Source: Myrica gale
Lineage: Eukaryota > Streptophyta > Magnoliopsida > Fagales > Myricaceae
Length of the DNA stretch: 64,000 nt
Assembly: GCA_963930655.1 (NCBI GenBank)
Contig: OZ005600.1
Location: 1,925,501-1,989,500, forward strand
Reading direction: 5' to 3'
Under the pieces are notes generated by a model, which worked only from the letters and a program-made list of their open reading frames with translations, was not told the origin of the DNA and searched no databases. Of this stretch, positions 49,137 to 61,996 are shown piece after piece (the stretch's first letter is position 1; the number at the start of each line of letters is the position of its first letter). A program made the position numbers and the translations under genes.

Positions 49137-50556
49137 TTTTGAAGAGACAGATACTGCAACGCCTCCAAATTATTGTCCCACATTTTCTCTCATTTTTCTT
49201 TATTTCTCGTTAGGTTGTTACAGTGAAACTTTACAATTGAATTGCAAGAATAACAAGACAATATTCGTTTCCGGCCATTTTTGTTTGAGCAACCGGCCGG
49301 CCATTAATTGTTATATCAGATAGCTTAGTGCTCGACTAGGAAAAAACATGGATAGCTGATATGAACAAAATCTTTCCGAATAAGAGAGATTTCTTTTTCC
49401 CCTGAAAATCTGCTTTCGGATAGCTGAGATGAATGGGTAGATCGTAAGCTAATTTGTCGCATAGCCGTCTCATGCGAGATCGAAATAAGAATGGCATCGG
49501 AATTCATGTCGTCAATGTAGTTGCCTACTAGAAGAATGGTATTCAAAGCTACGTGACAGGAGTCCAAATCTCGGCCGTCGGAGAATTGAATTGAATGCTC
49601 GTGTGATGGTGCAACTGTCTCATCAAACAATAGAATAGAACTGAAAGTTAGCGTAGTTCGATTTAATGGTGCAACGTTTGTATGCTGTTGGGAACAAATT
49701 TCAGTAACGGAGTCGGAGACGAAGTTGTGGAGACAAAATCCTGCGAGGGAACACTTGAGCTCGAAAATCAACCTTGCTTTCGGAGATTTTTTAGTAATCA
49801 GATATAATCTTCAGGGACATCTTGGACTTTCTACTTCTATGTTTGGTTTTCTATATGTGAACCGAATGTTGTCAGATCTCAGAAAGTTCGGCCCAAGAAC
49901 AACCCAAGAAACAAACATTGACATACCAGTACATTATTGGCCAGTGGACATCAATTTTATCTAGTAGCACATCCAAATACACCCTTATATACCAAAGACA
50001 CAAGATTCAAATTCCATTAATTCAACTTTCGAACTGATCTATCATCCATACAGGAGTTTCTTTCGAGAAACAGAGTATTTTCCAGAGAAATAGCTGCATA
50101 AAGAGTGTCTTCACTGATCTTTAATATCCAGTGATGAATGTTGGACGCTTTGACATTTTACGCGAGATATATTTGGGGAAGATTCCAACATGGTTGGTGT
50201 TTAGTGTAAGTTTATGAGACGAAAATTCTAACACTACTGTCTCCAAGGGTAGTACTTACAAATAAGTAACAATTCAAAATTTTCTCTGGCGTCTCCTGTA
50301 ACAGCAATTGTACGCCAAAAGAATATCATGCCTATTTGCCTTGGTCAAATTCCTAAGCAAGGGAAACCCACCAAGTTCATTGACAACATCCCACCACTTT
50401 TGAAAATCGTCTGCCCATCCACAGCTTTGATTTACTCAGCATGTTTCGGTAAGCTAACAGACCATCGATGGCTTATCTCCAGAGATTGATAATGTTATAT
50501 GCAGCACGCGTGCACCTTCAAAGACTCACAACAAATAACATCAACAAAATCAGTGT
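49137..50556. other. Convergent 3' region between KJC and GMII
   Basis: Both genes end here, so the stretch includes two 3' untranslated regions. A 148-codon minus-strand frame (49771-49325) has no recognised domain. Nothing else is supported. Confidence 0.5.
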
Positions 50557-53500
50557 CTATTCATTCTGCGGTCGTAATTCCAACTTGTAAGCCTGTATTT
50601 CCATGGGAGAGATGAGTACATGTCCCTCTTGCGCAACATCTCCAAACTGCTCAGTGTACCCAAGAACCTCGGAGTCTTCATGCAAGAGATTCAAAGAAGT
50701 TGCTCTTACATGCAATACACCAAGCCCCTTGAACATGTAGAACAGATTCACAGGCTCATCAGCAACACTGGTGCACTTTGATCTGCCCTTCCGACAGTAT
50801 GAAGAATCCCAGTGGAGTCTCTGTAAGGTTAGAACAAACCTAGAATCTTCAGGTGGCTGCTGCGAATATTTTAAAGGCCGAGGGACCTTAAAGCTCACAA
50901 TATGTAAGTCACATGGTAAGGGAGCAGCTAAAGGGGAGAAGAATCTCGGAGGCGGCTGTATAGATAATTCCTGCGACTTCTTCGCAATGAATGCATGTAG
51001 TGGATAGTTCAAATGGGCACCAACAAGATGAGAGAGAAGAGAGGGGCTTAAGGGTAAATGATTGGAAACTGAAGTTGGAATGGAGGATATGTTGGATTCC
51101 ACCAGAATGTGGAAGACTATGTTCAGCGGACGATTATCCATCACTCCTTGCCCAAGACCACGTCCATCATCTCTAACCAAACGGCGGTCTAGCATGATCT
51201 CTAACCATCCCTCTTTGAGGCTTGCCACACCCAACGACTGTCGAGTATGAACAGAATACCTCTGGCCATTGGACCCTTGCATGAATGCAAGTGAGGGCAT
51301 AGGGTAGTAATTTCCCTGCAGTGGGATCTTATCATATGTTTCTCTCCGGCTCATTTGAAAGCCATTTAGATCAGAGTAGAAAATCCGTTTGTTATCAATG
51401 TCTGTCTTGTATCTAACTACTAATTCCTTGTCATTAAACTCCTGGCCAAGAAGTTCAACATGATATTCCTTCTCAATGAGCAGCTGCTGTATAGTATTCT
51501 CTCCATTATAGATACGGGTGCTATGAGAGATGGGAGGTTCCTCCCATGCTGTGCTTGGATAAGAGGATACTTCCTGCACCAAAGGGCCCTCACTTACAAC
51601 CATCAGCCCACCAGCTTCGATAATAGACTCTGCATCACCATTGGGCTTGAATAGGTAAGCGCCACCCGTACTAGAGTACATACCTATTTCTTCACCCACA
51701 GCATTGTGGGAGCCATCTTTAAAGGTTATTTTCTGTAACAAGCCGTGCTTGACATTGAAGGTGAGCGTTTGATGCTGGTTCCGGATTTCAGCCGCATCAC
51801 CTCCTGCTTTTGAGCAAGCATATGGAGTGGGACAAGGTATCGATGTAGACTCCGAGAAAATTTTTAATTTCACAGGTTTTGCCTTCGCGCATCCAACAAA
51901 GCCATTAGAAATGTAATATGTTTGCAAACCCATGGGAGGAACAGAAACTTTCCAGTGGACACGATGCCTCCCGGTAAAAATTTTGCTTTTGTCATGCTGC
52001 AATTCAGGAGAAATTTGGCTCGGAACACATGTCCAGTTTGTGCTCAAAACAGCAACATCTGGCCTGTTGACTAGAACCATCACAACCTCTTCTCTTGTTT
52101 GCTCCAAAGGATTGAAAAAGACCACTGAATGATAAGTTCCTTCACGAGCACTAATCAGCTTATGCACTGGCTGAACATCATATTTAGATCTCATTTGCTC
52201 CGGCTCAAATTGAGAGGGATTTTGATCAGATTTCTCATGGCGGATACCAAGCAGAACTTCTATACCTTTAGACATGAAAATCAGCAAATCCTGCAAAGAA
52301 GTATGCATTCGAGTTCCATAGTCCTGAACCACATGATCCTTAGCAGTACCAGTGACCCCATCATGATGCTGGAAAAGAGCCAAGTTTCTTCTTGCAGCTG
52401 TCAACTTAAAGGAAAACCCTATAGGCAACTTTTCACATTGTGATCTCTGGCAATACCCAAGCAATAAAGCCATCATCATTTCCGTGGCACGTAGTGTTTG
52501 CTCTAGTACCCGATCAACAGCCTTGAAGAAAGGCCTTGAAACATAATAGCCACTCCAATAGTCATGTTGCCTATCGGCGTAGGTGAAGAAGTCACCTGAT
52601 AAAGAAGGAAAACCCCCAAGCTGACCTGACCCAATCTCACCAGGACGAGAGTAATTTACTCTCTCTGCCTCTTCGCGTAAGGTTCGGAAGTAGTCTTCCA
52701 AAGTACCAAACTTTGCCTCCGCATTTAGACTTGGATTAGAATTGATATAATCAAACAACAACTGGTAATTCCTAAACTGAGCTTCTGCTTCCTCAATGCT
52801 GATGTAGCGGAAATCATCACCTAGAGGAACAAGAAGCGTATTTGTCCTATATAGGGTTGATTTCTTCTTATACTGATCAAGAAGTTTTAGTGCCCTCTCC
52901 CGAACATTTTCCCGATTGGTCTCTACTGGATTCTCCTGCCATGGGCAAGGTTCATAGCCACGCATTCGAGCAAAGTCAAACTGACAACAAATAGCTGGTT
53001 CTGGCCCACAAGTATGTGGAATATCATATGAATAGAAGGGCATCATGTGGACAAAAATATCAGTAGTTTCCTCAGTGTCCCAACTCTGACGCCATACGTA
53101 TTCCAAATTTTTATGCCGCGCAAGTTCCTTCTTCAGCTCATAATGGGTCCTCTGGATAAGCATGTTCTCAAATCCCATACGACGGAGAAGATATGCCATG
53201 GTAGGCGAGTAACCAAATGGATCTATTGCCCAAGCATTCTTAGGAATAAATCCAATTGTGTCATTCAACCACATATTCCCCTCCACCATCTGTTACATAA
53301 ATTGCACAGAGATCAGAGCAGCAACTCAATCAATAGTTACATGCCCACACAAGCACACATTACATGCCCAAACAAAGGGAGCAGGCCGACTCCTTGCCCA
53401 GGGAGATTAGCTCTCTTGAACAATATATGATTAAGCCCCACAGTGAAAATGTACGAATACGTGACAAGTCTAGAAAGTAGGTCTTATTTAATCTGTTTTA

Positions 53501-55036
53501 TACAGAATATACTTGGCTGAGCTCTACTAAGTGACTATTTAAAACCACATAATGAGCACTTCTGAGACATCAATGCAACCAAAACTTCTACATCTGCCAT
53601 TAATAAGTCAGCATCCCTATTGTCCTGATGAAATTCTAGTACAAGTATTTTGGGAATTAAACTCCAAAACCAAAATATACTCCACAGTCACCACTCTTTT
53701 TATCTTGAAGGAACTGTCCACTATTTAACTTTTCAATTATTAGCGAGATTGAACAATTGAAGCATCATTTCCAGGGATAAATTCAGGCCCTTGAGTAATA
53801 CCATGTTCAGTACAGATTCCAACAAAACATTGGATGATTCTTTTGTATACTTTGCATATGCCATCTACGCAATTGATGCTCAAAACTATTTCTAGTGTTA
53901 TGAAAACTATGAAAAATACAATGACATAGACAAAAATTTCAGCTTACCTGCTCAATAATGGCAAAATAATGTGAATTAGCCTGCATCGAGAAAGAATGAT
54001 ATGATAAGCCAAGCTTCCAGTTTATATGTAACAAAAAGTATCTTTTCCAACACAACATTAACAATTTGGAATGACCATATTTGACCTCAGATCAAAGCCC
54101 ATGAATATTACCTCGTCATTCATTACCCAGCCACCTCCAACAATTTCAAGCTGCCCGTTCTTTAGTAACTTGACAAGGGACTCCCTTTTGGTCTCTGAGG
54201 CATCCCTCCACCATCTCTCCAAATAAGACATTTCTTCCCATATAAATTTCCGCCGCTCATCCTGCATATCCAAGTCCGCAGTTTATTAAAGAGCCTCATA
54301 ACTCTAAAAGGGGGGGGGGGGGGGGGAGGGAATCCTTCCAATGTAAACCAAAACATCAAAAGCTGCGAACCCCATTATTTGATTAAGCAATTCCACTTGC
54401 AACTTAACGCAGAGATTTTTTCTTTTAGGGGGGGGGGGGGGGATTGTTGGGGGGGAAGGGGTGTCAAACCCACTTCACCTTAGAAAGCGTGTCAACAATT
54501 GTATCAAGTATGTGCCTTGACTGCTTCTCGTAGTACTCCTCCACAGTGAGCTTCCAACCCGGATCGTTATGCGAATGGGGCACCACGAACACCTTCAACT
54601 TCTCCGCGTCCCACTCATTCCCTTTGTAGGTCACCCTCCACCCTTGCTTCCAGGGCCCACCGTCCACATCCAGGAACTCAATCTTGTCGTACAAATCCTT
54701 CGTTGTGATGTCCACAGAGGAGCTCAAAACGGCGTCCTTGGAAGAGGTGGCGTCAGTCAATACAGGTTTTCGGTAAACGGGTTTCCGGGGCTTGGGAAAG
54801 CGTGAGGCCCGCGAATTGAAGTGCGTGGATATGGGTCTGGGCACACCGTAGCGAAGGACGACGACGAGGAAGAGGAATACGGAGATCGTGAGGCCGATGG
54901 TGAAGAAGTTGGTGAAGATGAAGTCGATGAGGGGCAATCGCCTACGGGATTTTCGGGTCAGCTTGGATTTGGAGGTTGGGCTCGAGAAGGGTAGGAGACT
55001 GTGGGCCCAGCCTCCACGCCGAGCGGTGAAGGCCAT
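50557..55036 (-). CDS. GMII: Golgi alpha-mannosidase II (GH38)
   Basis: Type II Golgi membrane glycosidase. It trims two mannoses from GlcNAcMan5GlcNAc2 during complex N-glycan formation. Four exons were read: 55036-54479, 54261-54112, 53980-53948 (33 nt) and 53289-50557. They join in frame to 1,157 residues. A short basic cytosolic tail is followed by one membrane anchor (about 36-62) and a stem. The GH38 domain starts with the zinc-binding PHSHNDPGW (about 153-161). NAWAIDPFGYSP carries the predicted nucleophile (about Asp270), and LFQHHDGVTGTAKDHV follows. The large last exon holds the remaining catalytic and beta-sandwich domains and ends MEIQAYKLELRPQNE. Intron 1 contains two long G runs. 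The gene converges with KJC, another mannose-pathway gene. Confidence 0.96.
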
Positions 55037-56859
55037 TGCCGTTGTCGAATATCACTCTTCCCCGGAGTGTGTGCGTGTGCGTATATTTCACTGTCTCTGC
55101 GTCTAGGACTGTTATCTGTACGTTATTTGGGTAAAGTTCATATGTTAGTGTTATGTGAGCAGCAGATGAGAAGGAGATGGGGATCTACGAGAAGAACCAG
55201 TAGGAAGAGATTTGACCCAGGAGGCTTCCGGTGCAGAGTCTTTTCATACCTCTCTTTCTGTTTTTCCAAACTTCAAAGTCAAGCGAGTGAATTGGACCAT
55301 CCGATCATGAGATTTGGCAGCCAGTGGAGCCCTCTATTTTGACATAATCTTTCTAGCCAATTTAATTTTTTTAAAAAAAATAGTTTCATTCGGAACGGGT
55401 CCTCGCACCATGGCATTTTTTTTTCGGGTTTCTGGCTGTCGTGTTTGGATGTTTGGTGTAAACTGCTTCGCCTTCCATATTTGAAGTTAGGAAAAATTCA
55501 TGTCAAGATCATAGAATCATCTGTTCATGACAAGTGTCGTGTCTTCTAGGAGCAGAGCTAATCTTTGTTGGATATTGAATTTAGTAAAAAAATAAAGAGT
55601 AAGATGATTTTTAATATTTATTATAATAAAAAATAATGATGTGACGAGGAAAGAGATTATATTGTAATATTTTATTATGTTAAAATTTTAATAAACAGTA
55701 ACGCAATGTCTTTTTGTTGGTCTTTCATCTGAAAAAAATAAATAAATAAAAGTTATCATTATATTAGTCAACTCCCGCAGGCTGCATTCCAACTATAACA
55801 TCTGGAACTTGATCTTGTAATCTCTTATAAAAAGCCTCAAAAAACAATCTTTCAAGTGCTTCATTAAGATAAAAAGGTCATATTAAAATCTCTTTTAGCT
55901 CAATATTATAATTCCCAAAGTAATTGAAGGGACTAAATTATTTCCTTATTTCAAAAAGTAAACTTTAAACTTTTTTTTTTCTTTCGTCCGAAGTAATATT
56001 TAACTTAATCTTATCATCATTAAATGTTTGACAAGATAAAATTTTCATAGCTTGAATTTTTATATTTTAAATTTTTAGAAGACAATTTTTGGAGTTTTAA
56101 TTTTTACAGTGATTTGAGATTTGGTTGAAATTTTGAAAATTGGGTTTTATTAAAATTTGTGAAAAGTGTAGATACGATAAGTAGATGAAATTTTTTATAA
56201 TTAAGTTTTATTGAGTTTTGTAAAAAGAAGCAGACGAAATTAGTAGAGGAGGTTTTTTTTTTATATTTGGTAGAAGATTATTTTTATTATAATTTGAAAA
56301 AAAAAATTTATTGATAGACACTGAGTTGTTGAGGATTTTAAAAATTGAAAAGGTAAAAATTTTAATGACCAAAACTTTTTAGTTTTATTTTTTGACTAAA
56401 AAAATTTGTGAAAGTTCAAAAATTTATGTAAAAGATGATAATTTTTTATGTTGCCAAACATCATGGTAAAGAAGAAAAAATTAGGTGCAGAAATATGGTT
56501 TGACTTTGCCAAAAAAAAAATATAAGTAATACCTCATTGAAACGATAAAACCAAAAATACAAAGCGACAACAAAACAAAGTAAAAAGTGTAAAAAGTCAT
56601 CGTGTTTGTGTTTTTTGAAAGTAATGTAAATTCTATTGAAATTGGTGAAAAGTGTATTACAAATTGTTAAAATCTGTGAAAAAAAGTAATTGAGATTGAT
56701 GAAAAAAATTATTGAAATTAATAAAAAAATATTAAAAATGATGAAAAAATGGGAAATTTTTTTAAAATTTTTTCGAGATTTAAAACAAAGATACCCTTAG
56801 ACCCCGGTAAACACCGAGGAAAAGAACCAAAAAAGCTAAAGATAGTGGGAACACTCCCC
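55037..56859. other. AT-rich intergenic DNA upstream of GMII
   Basis: The GMII promoter lies at the left end. From about 55560 the sequence is very AT-rich with many short A/T runs, and parts (56030-56480, 56640-56770) look like decayed repeats. No gene is recognised. Confidence 0.5.
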
Positions 56860-57480
56860 TCAAAATAAGAGAGGCGGCCTAACGAGCAACATGGTCCGAT
56901 AAAGAGTTCGCACTAGGTCCTGTCTCAATGCACAACGCTTCAATACGCCACGGGCGGCACAGAGGGTCCACAAAAGCAGCAACCACCACCTGAGAATCTC
57001 CTTCCAGTACAAGCGACAGACTCCACGTTGAAGAGCTTGTTGGATCCCAAAAAGGGCAGCAAGAGCTTCTCCCACAATCGGCTCCTGGTCATCAAAGAGC
57101 TTCGACACGGCAAATAAAATCCTACCTCTGGTGTCCTTCCCCACACAAGCGACTGCACAGAAACTGTCATGGATCGCCACATCCACATTTACCTTGCAGA
57201 AAGAGGGGGAGGAGGAGCCCACATAGCATTCACCTTTTCCTTGAAGGAGATTTTCCAGGCCGCACTATGCTCAAAGCCAACTCTCTGGACCTTTCTCGCC
57301 AGCAAAATAGGGTCATCAAAAGGTTTCCCGTGAACAGTAAGATTGTGATTTGAGCCAAACCAAATCGATCGCAACGGAAGCAAAAATCTGGAATTCATGA
57401 GCCTCTTCCCGCGGCAGACCCAAAGCATTACCCGGTTCCAATATGATCTTAACCCAAGACACCAGTGTCATACCAGCAAA
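56860..57480 (-). mobile_element. Decayed LINE fragment with RNase H remnant
   Basis: Minus-strand frames 57428-57189 and 57222-56860 overlap and together read as a plant LINE RNase H-like region. KVNVDVAIHDSFCAVACVGKD is followed by GRILFAVSKLFDDQEPIVGEALAALFGIQQAL. The part upstream (HGKPFDDPILLARKVQRVGFEHSAAW) looks like the linker before it. A frameshift separates the halves near 57200, and a second shift spoils the end after QQALQRGV. No target-site duplication was found. It is older than the fragment at 29129-29525. Confidence 0.72.
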
Positions 57481-57565
57481 TCTCACTGTCCAGAGACCAC
57501 CTTCAGCTCCGCCATATAACTCGACTATAGGGACATTCCAAAATGAGACGGTGAAGCGATTATTC

Positions 57566-57748
57566 GGTATGTTTGGGAATCAATAATTTGGGCCCAAAAA
57601 TTTAGGTTTAATAATAAAAAATTTATCACATAATTTTTTATTATTATAATATTTATTAAAAATCTACTTTCTTCATTTTTTTTACCAACTCTCATACCAT
57701 ATCTTCACTTTTTCACCAACTCTCAAAATTTTCACCCTCAAACATACC
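57566..57748. mobile_element. MITE-like element
   Basis: A 183-bp AT-rich segment is bounded by perfect 10-nt inverted repeats, GGTATGTTTG and CAAACATACC. It has no coding capacity. No clear target-site duplication was seen. Its structure resembles the element in CREG intron 3 but the ends differ. Confidence 0.55.
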
Positions 57749-58218
57749 TGCCTCATGTACACTACACAGAGCACAACCCGAATCAACTTGGGCTAACTAG
57801 ATTGCGCTTGGTGGGCTTAACGTGCCCCACAATTTGGAATTCAATCTGGGACTCTGTCTCCACAGGCCCTGGCTGCACCCGTGACCACCTTAAGGGAACC
57901 CAGGTGGGTTTTAGTGGCTCAAGGTAGAAATTTCGAACAATTGGCAACGGACAAGCGCAGCCCAACAAGGGCAAAACTGTAATTCAGAAATAACTGCGCT
58001 TACAGATCTCATTTTGAATTCCCGCGAGCTGAACAACCGCGAGCCGTCCCCGAAACTCCGCGGCCGAATCCCTAATGTAAGCTCAGAGCCCACTTAATTC
58101 GAATTTCCAAAACAGCACGGCCCATCAATCCCTATCTACTCCTGTGATAGTGGAATATAACAGGAAGGAAGAGGGAGCAGAAACAGGTTGATTTCACTGT
58201 TCAGTGGCTGCCTAAGGA
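57749..58218. promoter_or_regulatory. E2FE upstream region
   Basis: GC content rises toward the E2FE start codon. The string TTCCCGCG at about 58018 resembles an E2F-binding core, which would be plausible for a cell-cycle gene, but one weak motif is not proof. No gene is recognised. Confidence 0.35.
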
Positions 58219-60695
58219 ATGTCTTCGTTTCATCTTCAAAAGGCCGAAACAAGGCCATCCTCCTACCAACGCAAAGAAAAATCACTCGGACTTTTGTGCT
58301 CCAAGTAATCAATCTTTCCCTCTCTTTTTCCCACTTAGTTATTTTTTTATTTGCCTTCAAGTTTCTCTTTTTGCTATCTTTTTATATTTTTCAGTCTTGA
58401 GTCTTGACTGCGTACTCAATTTCTTTTATCAGTTTCTTGAGATTGTATGGCGAAGAAGGTGTCGGAACGATCGAACTCGACGATGCAGCTAGCAAATTAG
58501 GTATTCTTCGTATCTCTCTGTTACGGGATTCCCCTTTTGGAAAAAAAGAAAAGTTGATTCGTTTAGTTATTTTCGGTTTGGTTCCCGAGAAAATGGAATA
58601 AAACCAAATAAACGAAGGAAGTGAGCTAGGATCGAGTATAATTGATAGTCCATGTTTATCGGGTCATCATTGGTGGAAGTGTTAAGCTGAAGATAATACT
58701 CTTTCTGTTTTCATTTGCATTATTTATTTTTCTCAGAAACCAAAGACCATAGGTTGGTTGATTGGATCTACTTAAAACATTTTCTTGTGCAGGAGTTGAG
58801 CGGCGCCGCATGTACGACGTAGTCAATATATTGGAGAGTATTGGAGTAAGATTTTAGGTCTTAGTCGTCCATAAAAATGAAAAAACAAGTTAAATCAGAT
58901 AATTAGTTCTTCAATCTCATGTTGTCACTTGTCAAGTTTAGACTTCAGGTGATCTTCCGTGTAAATTGCACCAGTTGATTGCGTATTCCATTTAGCAGAT
59001 TATAGAAAGAAAGGGGAAGAACACATACTCATGGAAGGGTTTTGGAGAAGTTCCTCGGGCTTTAGAGGAGCTCAAGGTAAATAGTTAATGGTGTTTTTCA
59101 TTCAAATTCTAATGTGCTGGCTTTAAAACCGTGAGATTATTTCTTTTCTGCTCTATTTTCAGGAAGAGATTTGGGAGCAAAAATTTGATTTCTCTGATTG
59201 TTTTAGATGTTGGAGTTCTCTGTTAATTTCCCTTTTGAAGACCTGCCAGTTTGCTGAGAAACTGCAAGAGGAAATTAAGTGTCACATTGAAAATAGTCAG
59301 ATTTTCATTGATTAGTCCTTCATGAATTTGTTCTTTATAAATTGATGTCGGTATTTGTTTTCAAAACTTTTTTGGGAAATAGGACAGCAAAAAAACACAA
59401 GACTCAGCTTTTATATTCCTAGTATTCAAACAAAGATTTTTTTTTGACAGCTTTGTCTCTCATCTTAATGGTTTGAGTTATGCTGATTAGGTTTCTAACA
59501 ATAATGACAATGGAGCGTCTTCCGGTCTCCAAACTAATGGGAAGAACTATCCTTTGGAATCATCGAGAATCGGTAACCATTTTTTTCTTTTTATTCTGCG
59601 TTTGAATCTCGCAAAGTCTATTGCTAGCAACTGAGATCATTCTGTACGTTTATTTATGACATTGTCCTGGATTGACCTCAATTTTGGAGTATGGGATGGT
59701 TCCAACTTTCAAGTCTCAAACTTGGCATAATCAATTTCTACATGGGCTAAGTTGGCATCATTAATGTGCATTTCCATAGATTACAGAAGGGACAAATCTC
59801 TATCTATTCTAACTCGGAGCTTTATCAAGCTTTTCCTGTGTTCAGATGTAAGTGTTATTTTTTGAGGTTTTCCAATGTGTAATGAAATTTGCTTTTATCA
59901 ATTTGTATGGTCGAATATACCCCTTTTTCTTTGTCTTTAGGTGGATATGATCCTGCTCGATGATGCTGCAAAGGCATTGCCAGGTGATAACCAGGACACA
60001 ACAGCTTTGAGAAGTAATTGACCTAACCACCGTTGTCATACTGCTAAAGAAGTTAATAAATATGAACGAAATGAACCTAACACTCTTCCTTGAATCAACT
60101 CTGCAGCAAAAGTCAGACGATTGTATGATATTGCAAACGTTTTTTCTTCCATGAGGCTGATTGAGAAGGTAATAAGCTACTGAGAAATACCTTTAAGTTC
60201 ATGGAAAGACCCCTTGGTGGTGGCAGCACGTTTATCTTTTCTCATCCCTTCTCAAATTTCTTAATTGATGCACAGACTTACTGCCCAGAAAGTAGGAAAC
60301 CAGCTTTCAGGTGGTTGGGATGGAAAGGAAAAACTGAGAATGGATCTGATACTGCTATGGATCTAAATCCATCCAGAAAGAGACTGTTTGGGACTGACAT
60401 TACCAACCACAGCTCAAAAAGTAATAAGGTGGACTCTTCTACGAATCTGAAGTTGAATCAGAAGGTAATTGAGCCAATGCATAAGAGAGATGGTGGTTCG
60501 GAAGTTGTCCATGACGGGATCAAAGTGGATCAGCATTCAAGATATAGCCCCAAGCCCAAGGGTATAGTATTTGGGCCTTTTGCTCCAGTGAACATGTCCA
60601 GTTTGAAAGCTCCAGAGGCAGAAAGAGTGACAGAGGTTCAGGAGACCTTGGGTTCTGGTTATCGTCCTCAATATCACAACGCAGGTGATTTATAG
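58219..60695 (+). CDS. E2FE: Atypical E2F factor (E2FE/DEL type), probably degenerating
   Basis: DEL-type E2Fs bind E2F sites as monomers through two DNA-binding domains and repress cell-cycle and endocycle genes. Exons read: 58219-58304, 58433-58500, 58793-58845, 58999-59076, 59491-59572, 59780-59847, 59941-60013, 60107-60168 and 60276-60695. They give 329 residues. The first DNA-binding domain runs from RKEKSLGLLCSNFLRLYG to ERRRMYDVVNILESIGI. The second runs from RRDKSLSILTRSFIKLF to VRRLYDIANVFSSMRLIEK. RKPAFRWLGWKG, KRLFGTDITN and GIVFGPFAP follow. There is no dimerisation domain, as in DEL proteins. A family exon (acceptor at 59162, encoding EEIWEQKFDF) is present but has no in-frame GT donor, so this model skips it. 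The final family exon is decayed (near 61330-61410), and the frame ends early at GDL. Confidence 0.8.
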
Positions 60696-61996
60696 TTCTT
60701 ATTCGATGAATATGAACGATCAACTTTCCTGATGGACAGTAAATTGGTAAAGCAGCACTGCAGAAGTCTAACAACCATCCGCGGGGGTGATTAATTTAAT
60801 TGCATCAGAGGTTCTTCATCGTATTATTCTTTGCTGTCATGTTTAGTGTTGATTGAAATGAGGGCAGTCCTCAAAATATAATGGATTTGCATATATCTGA
60901 TGGTCTTTGATACTTGTATCTAAGGTAAACAAGAAATTGCTTTCAACTTATGATCTATGTTTTGCAGAACATAAAAAAGTACGTCCTTTTTTCTTTCTCG
61001 TGTGTGAATCTTTTTACTGTTTCAGGATGTCCACTTTTCTCTTCTGAATTCGGACATATTTTCAGCTATGATTCATATCAACGCATTATTATAATGCCAG
61101 CTACTTTGGCATATGTTTATATTGGCCACAATCTCCAAAAGTCACTGATCTACCACACTTTACCCCCAGACTTGATGCTTGAAAAGCCTCAATTCCCTTT
61201 CTGATTCATATCACACAATATGGTTGGCTAATTGGGGCCACCTGTTTTGAGCTTATTATGAGCACTATTAATTTTTCCTGAAATTATTGCAGCGAATAAA
61301 TGACAGATGAGTCCTTGTAATGGTTATGGCGGCTTGAAGCGACCTCTTTGCTAATTACATGGAAGTCTTGGATCGGTGAAGTTGCTGGGAAGCAACAGAT
61401 GCAACGGACATTCTGATCCACATAACCATTGTTTTAACTCATGTAGATGATCGCGTGCACCTGCTCAAGTCGCAACGGATTGCTTTTTCTTCTTCTTTTG
61501 AGTGGCAAGACTTTTGTTATATGCATTTTTACTGCACCATCCTGTCTAGATGGCACCTAATATCTCACACAACTCGGAGGACCGAGTAATTTTCAGTAAC
61601 AGGCGCATGTTAGCAGCTCCTTGAGGAGAATAGTTTCTTTTCGGATTCAGCTTAGTTGGAAGCATATTGACTCAAGATCTTAAAAAACTTTGCTACTAAT
61701 TTGTGGAATGGATTTTCCCATTGCTGACACATTGACAGGAAGAGAACCCAAATAATCAGAATGCATTTGATGCTCAGTCGCTTCTTCGCTGTAAGTCTCC
61801 TTTTTCTGTGACGTAAGCTTTGTCTATTAAAGCCAAGTGGCATTTGTCGAAATTTTATATTTCGAAATGGAGAATATGGTCATGGAGGCTCATCTAATTA
61901 GAGCCGATTTTCAAACGAGGGTGAAAATCACGATATTTGTGTTGCTAAGCTGCTTCGGTGGAGGCATCCGAGCCATACCCACCACTTGCTGGCTGG
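60696..61996. other. E2FE 3' region with remnant of the last family exon
   Basis: Near 61330-61420 two broken frames read DLFANYME and TWKSWIGEVAGK, which match the C-terminal tail of DEL proteins but do not join. Nothing else coding is recognised. Confidence 0.5.

Noticed and set aside
49325..49771. 148-codon minus-strand frame between KJC and GMII
   Set aside because: No domain recognised; it lies in a convergent 3' region and shows no splice or start context of note.
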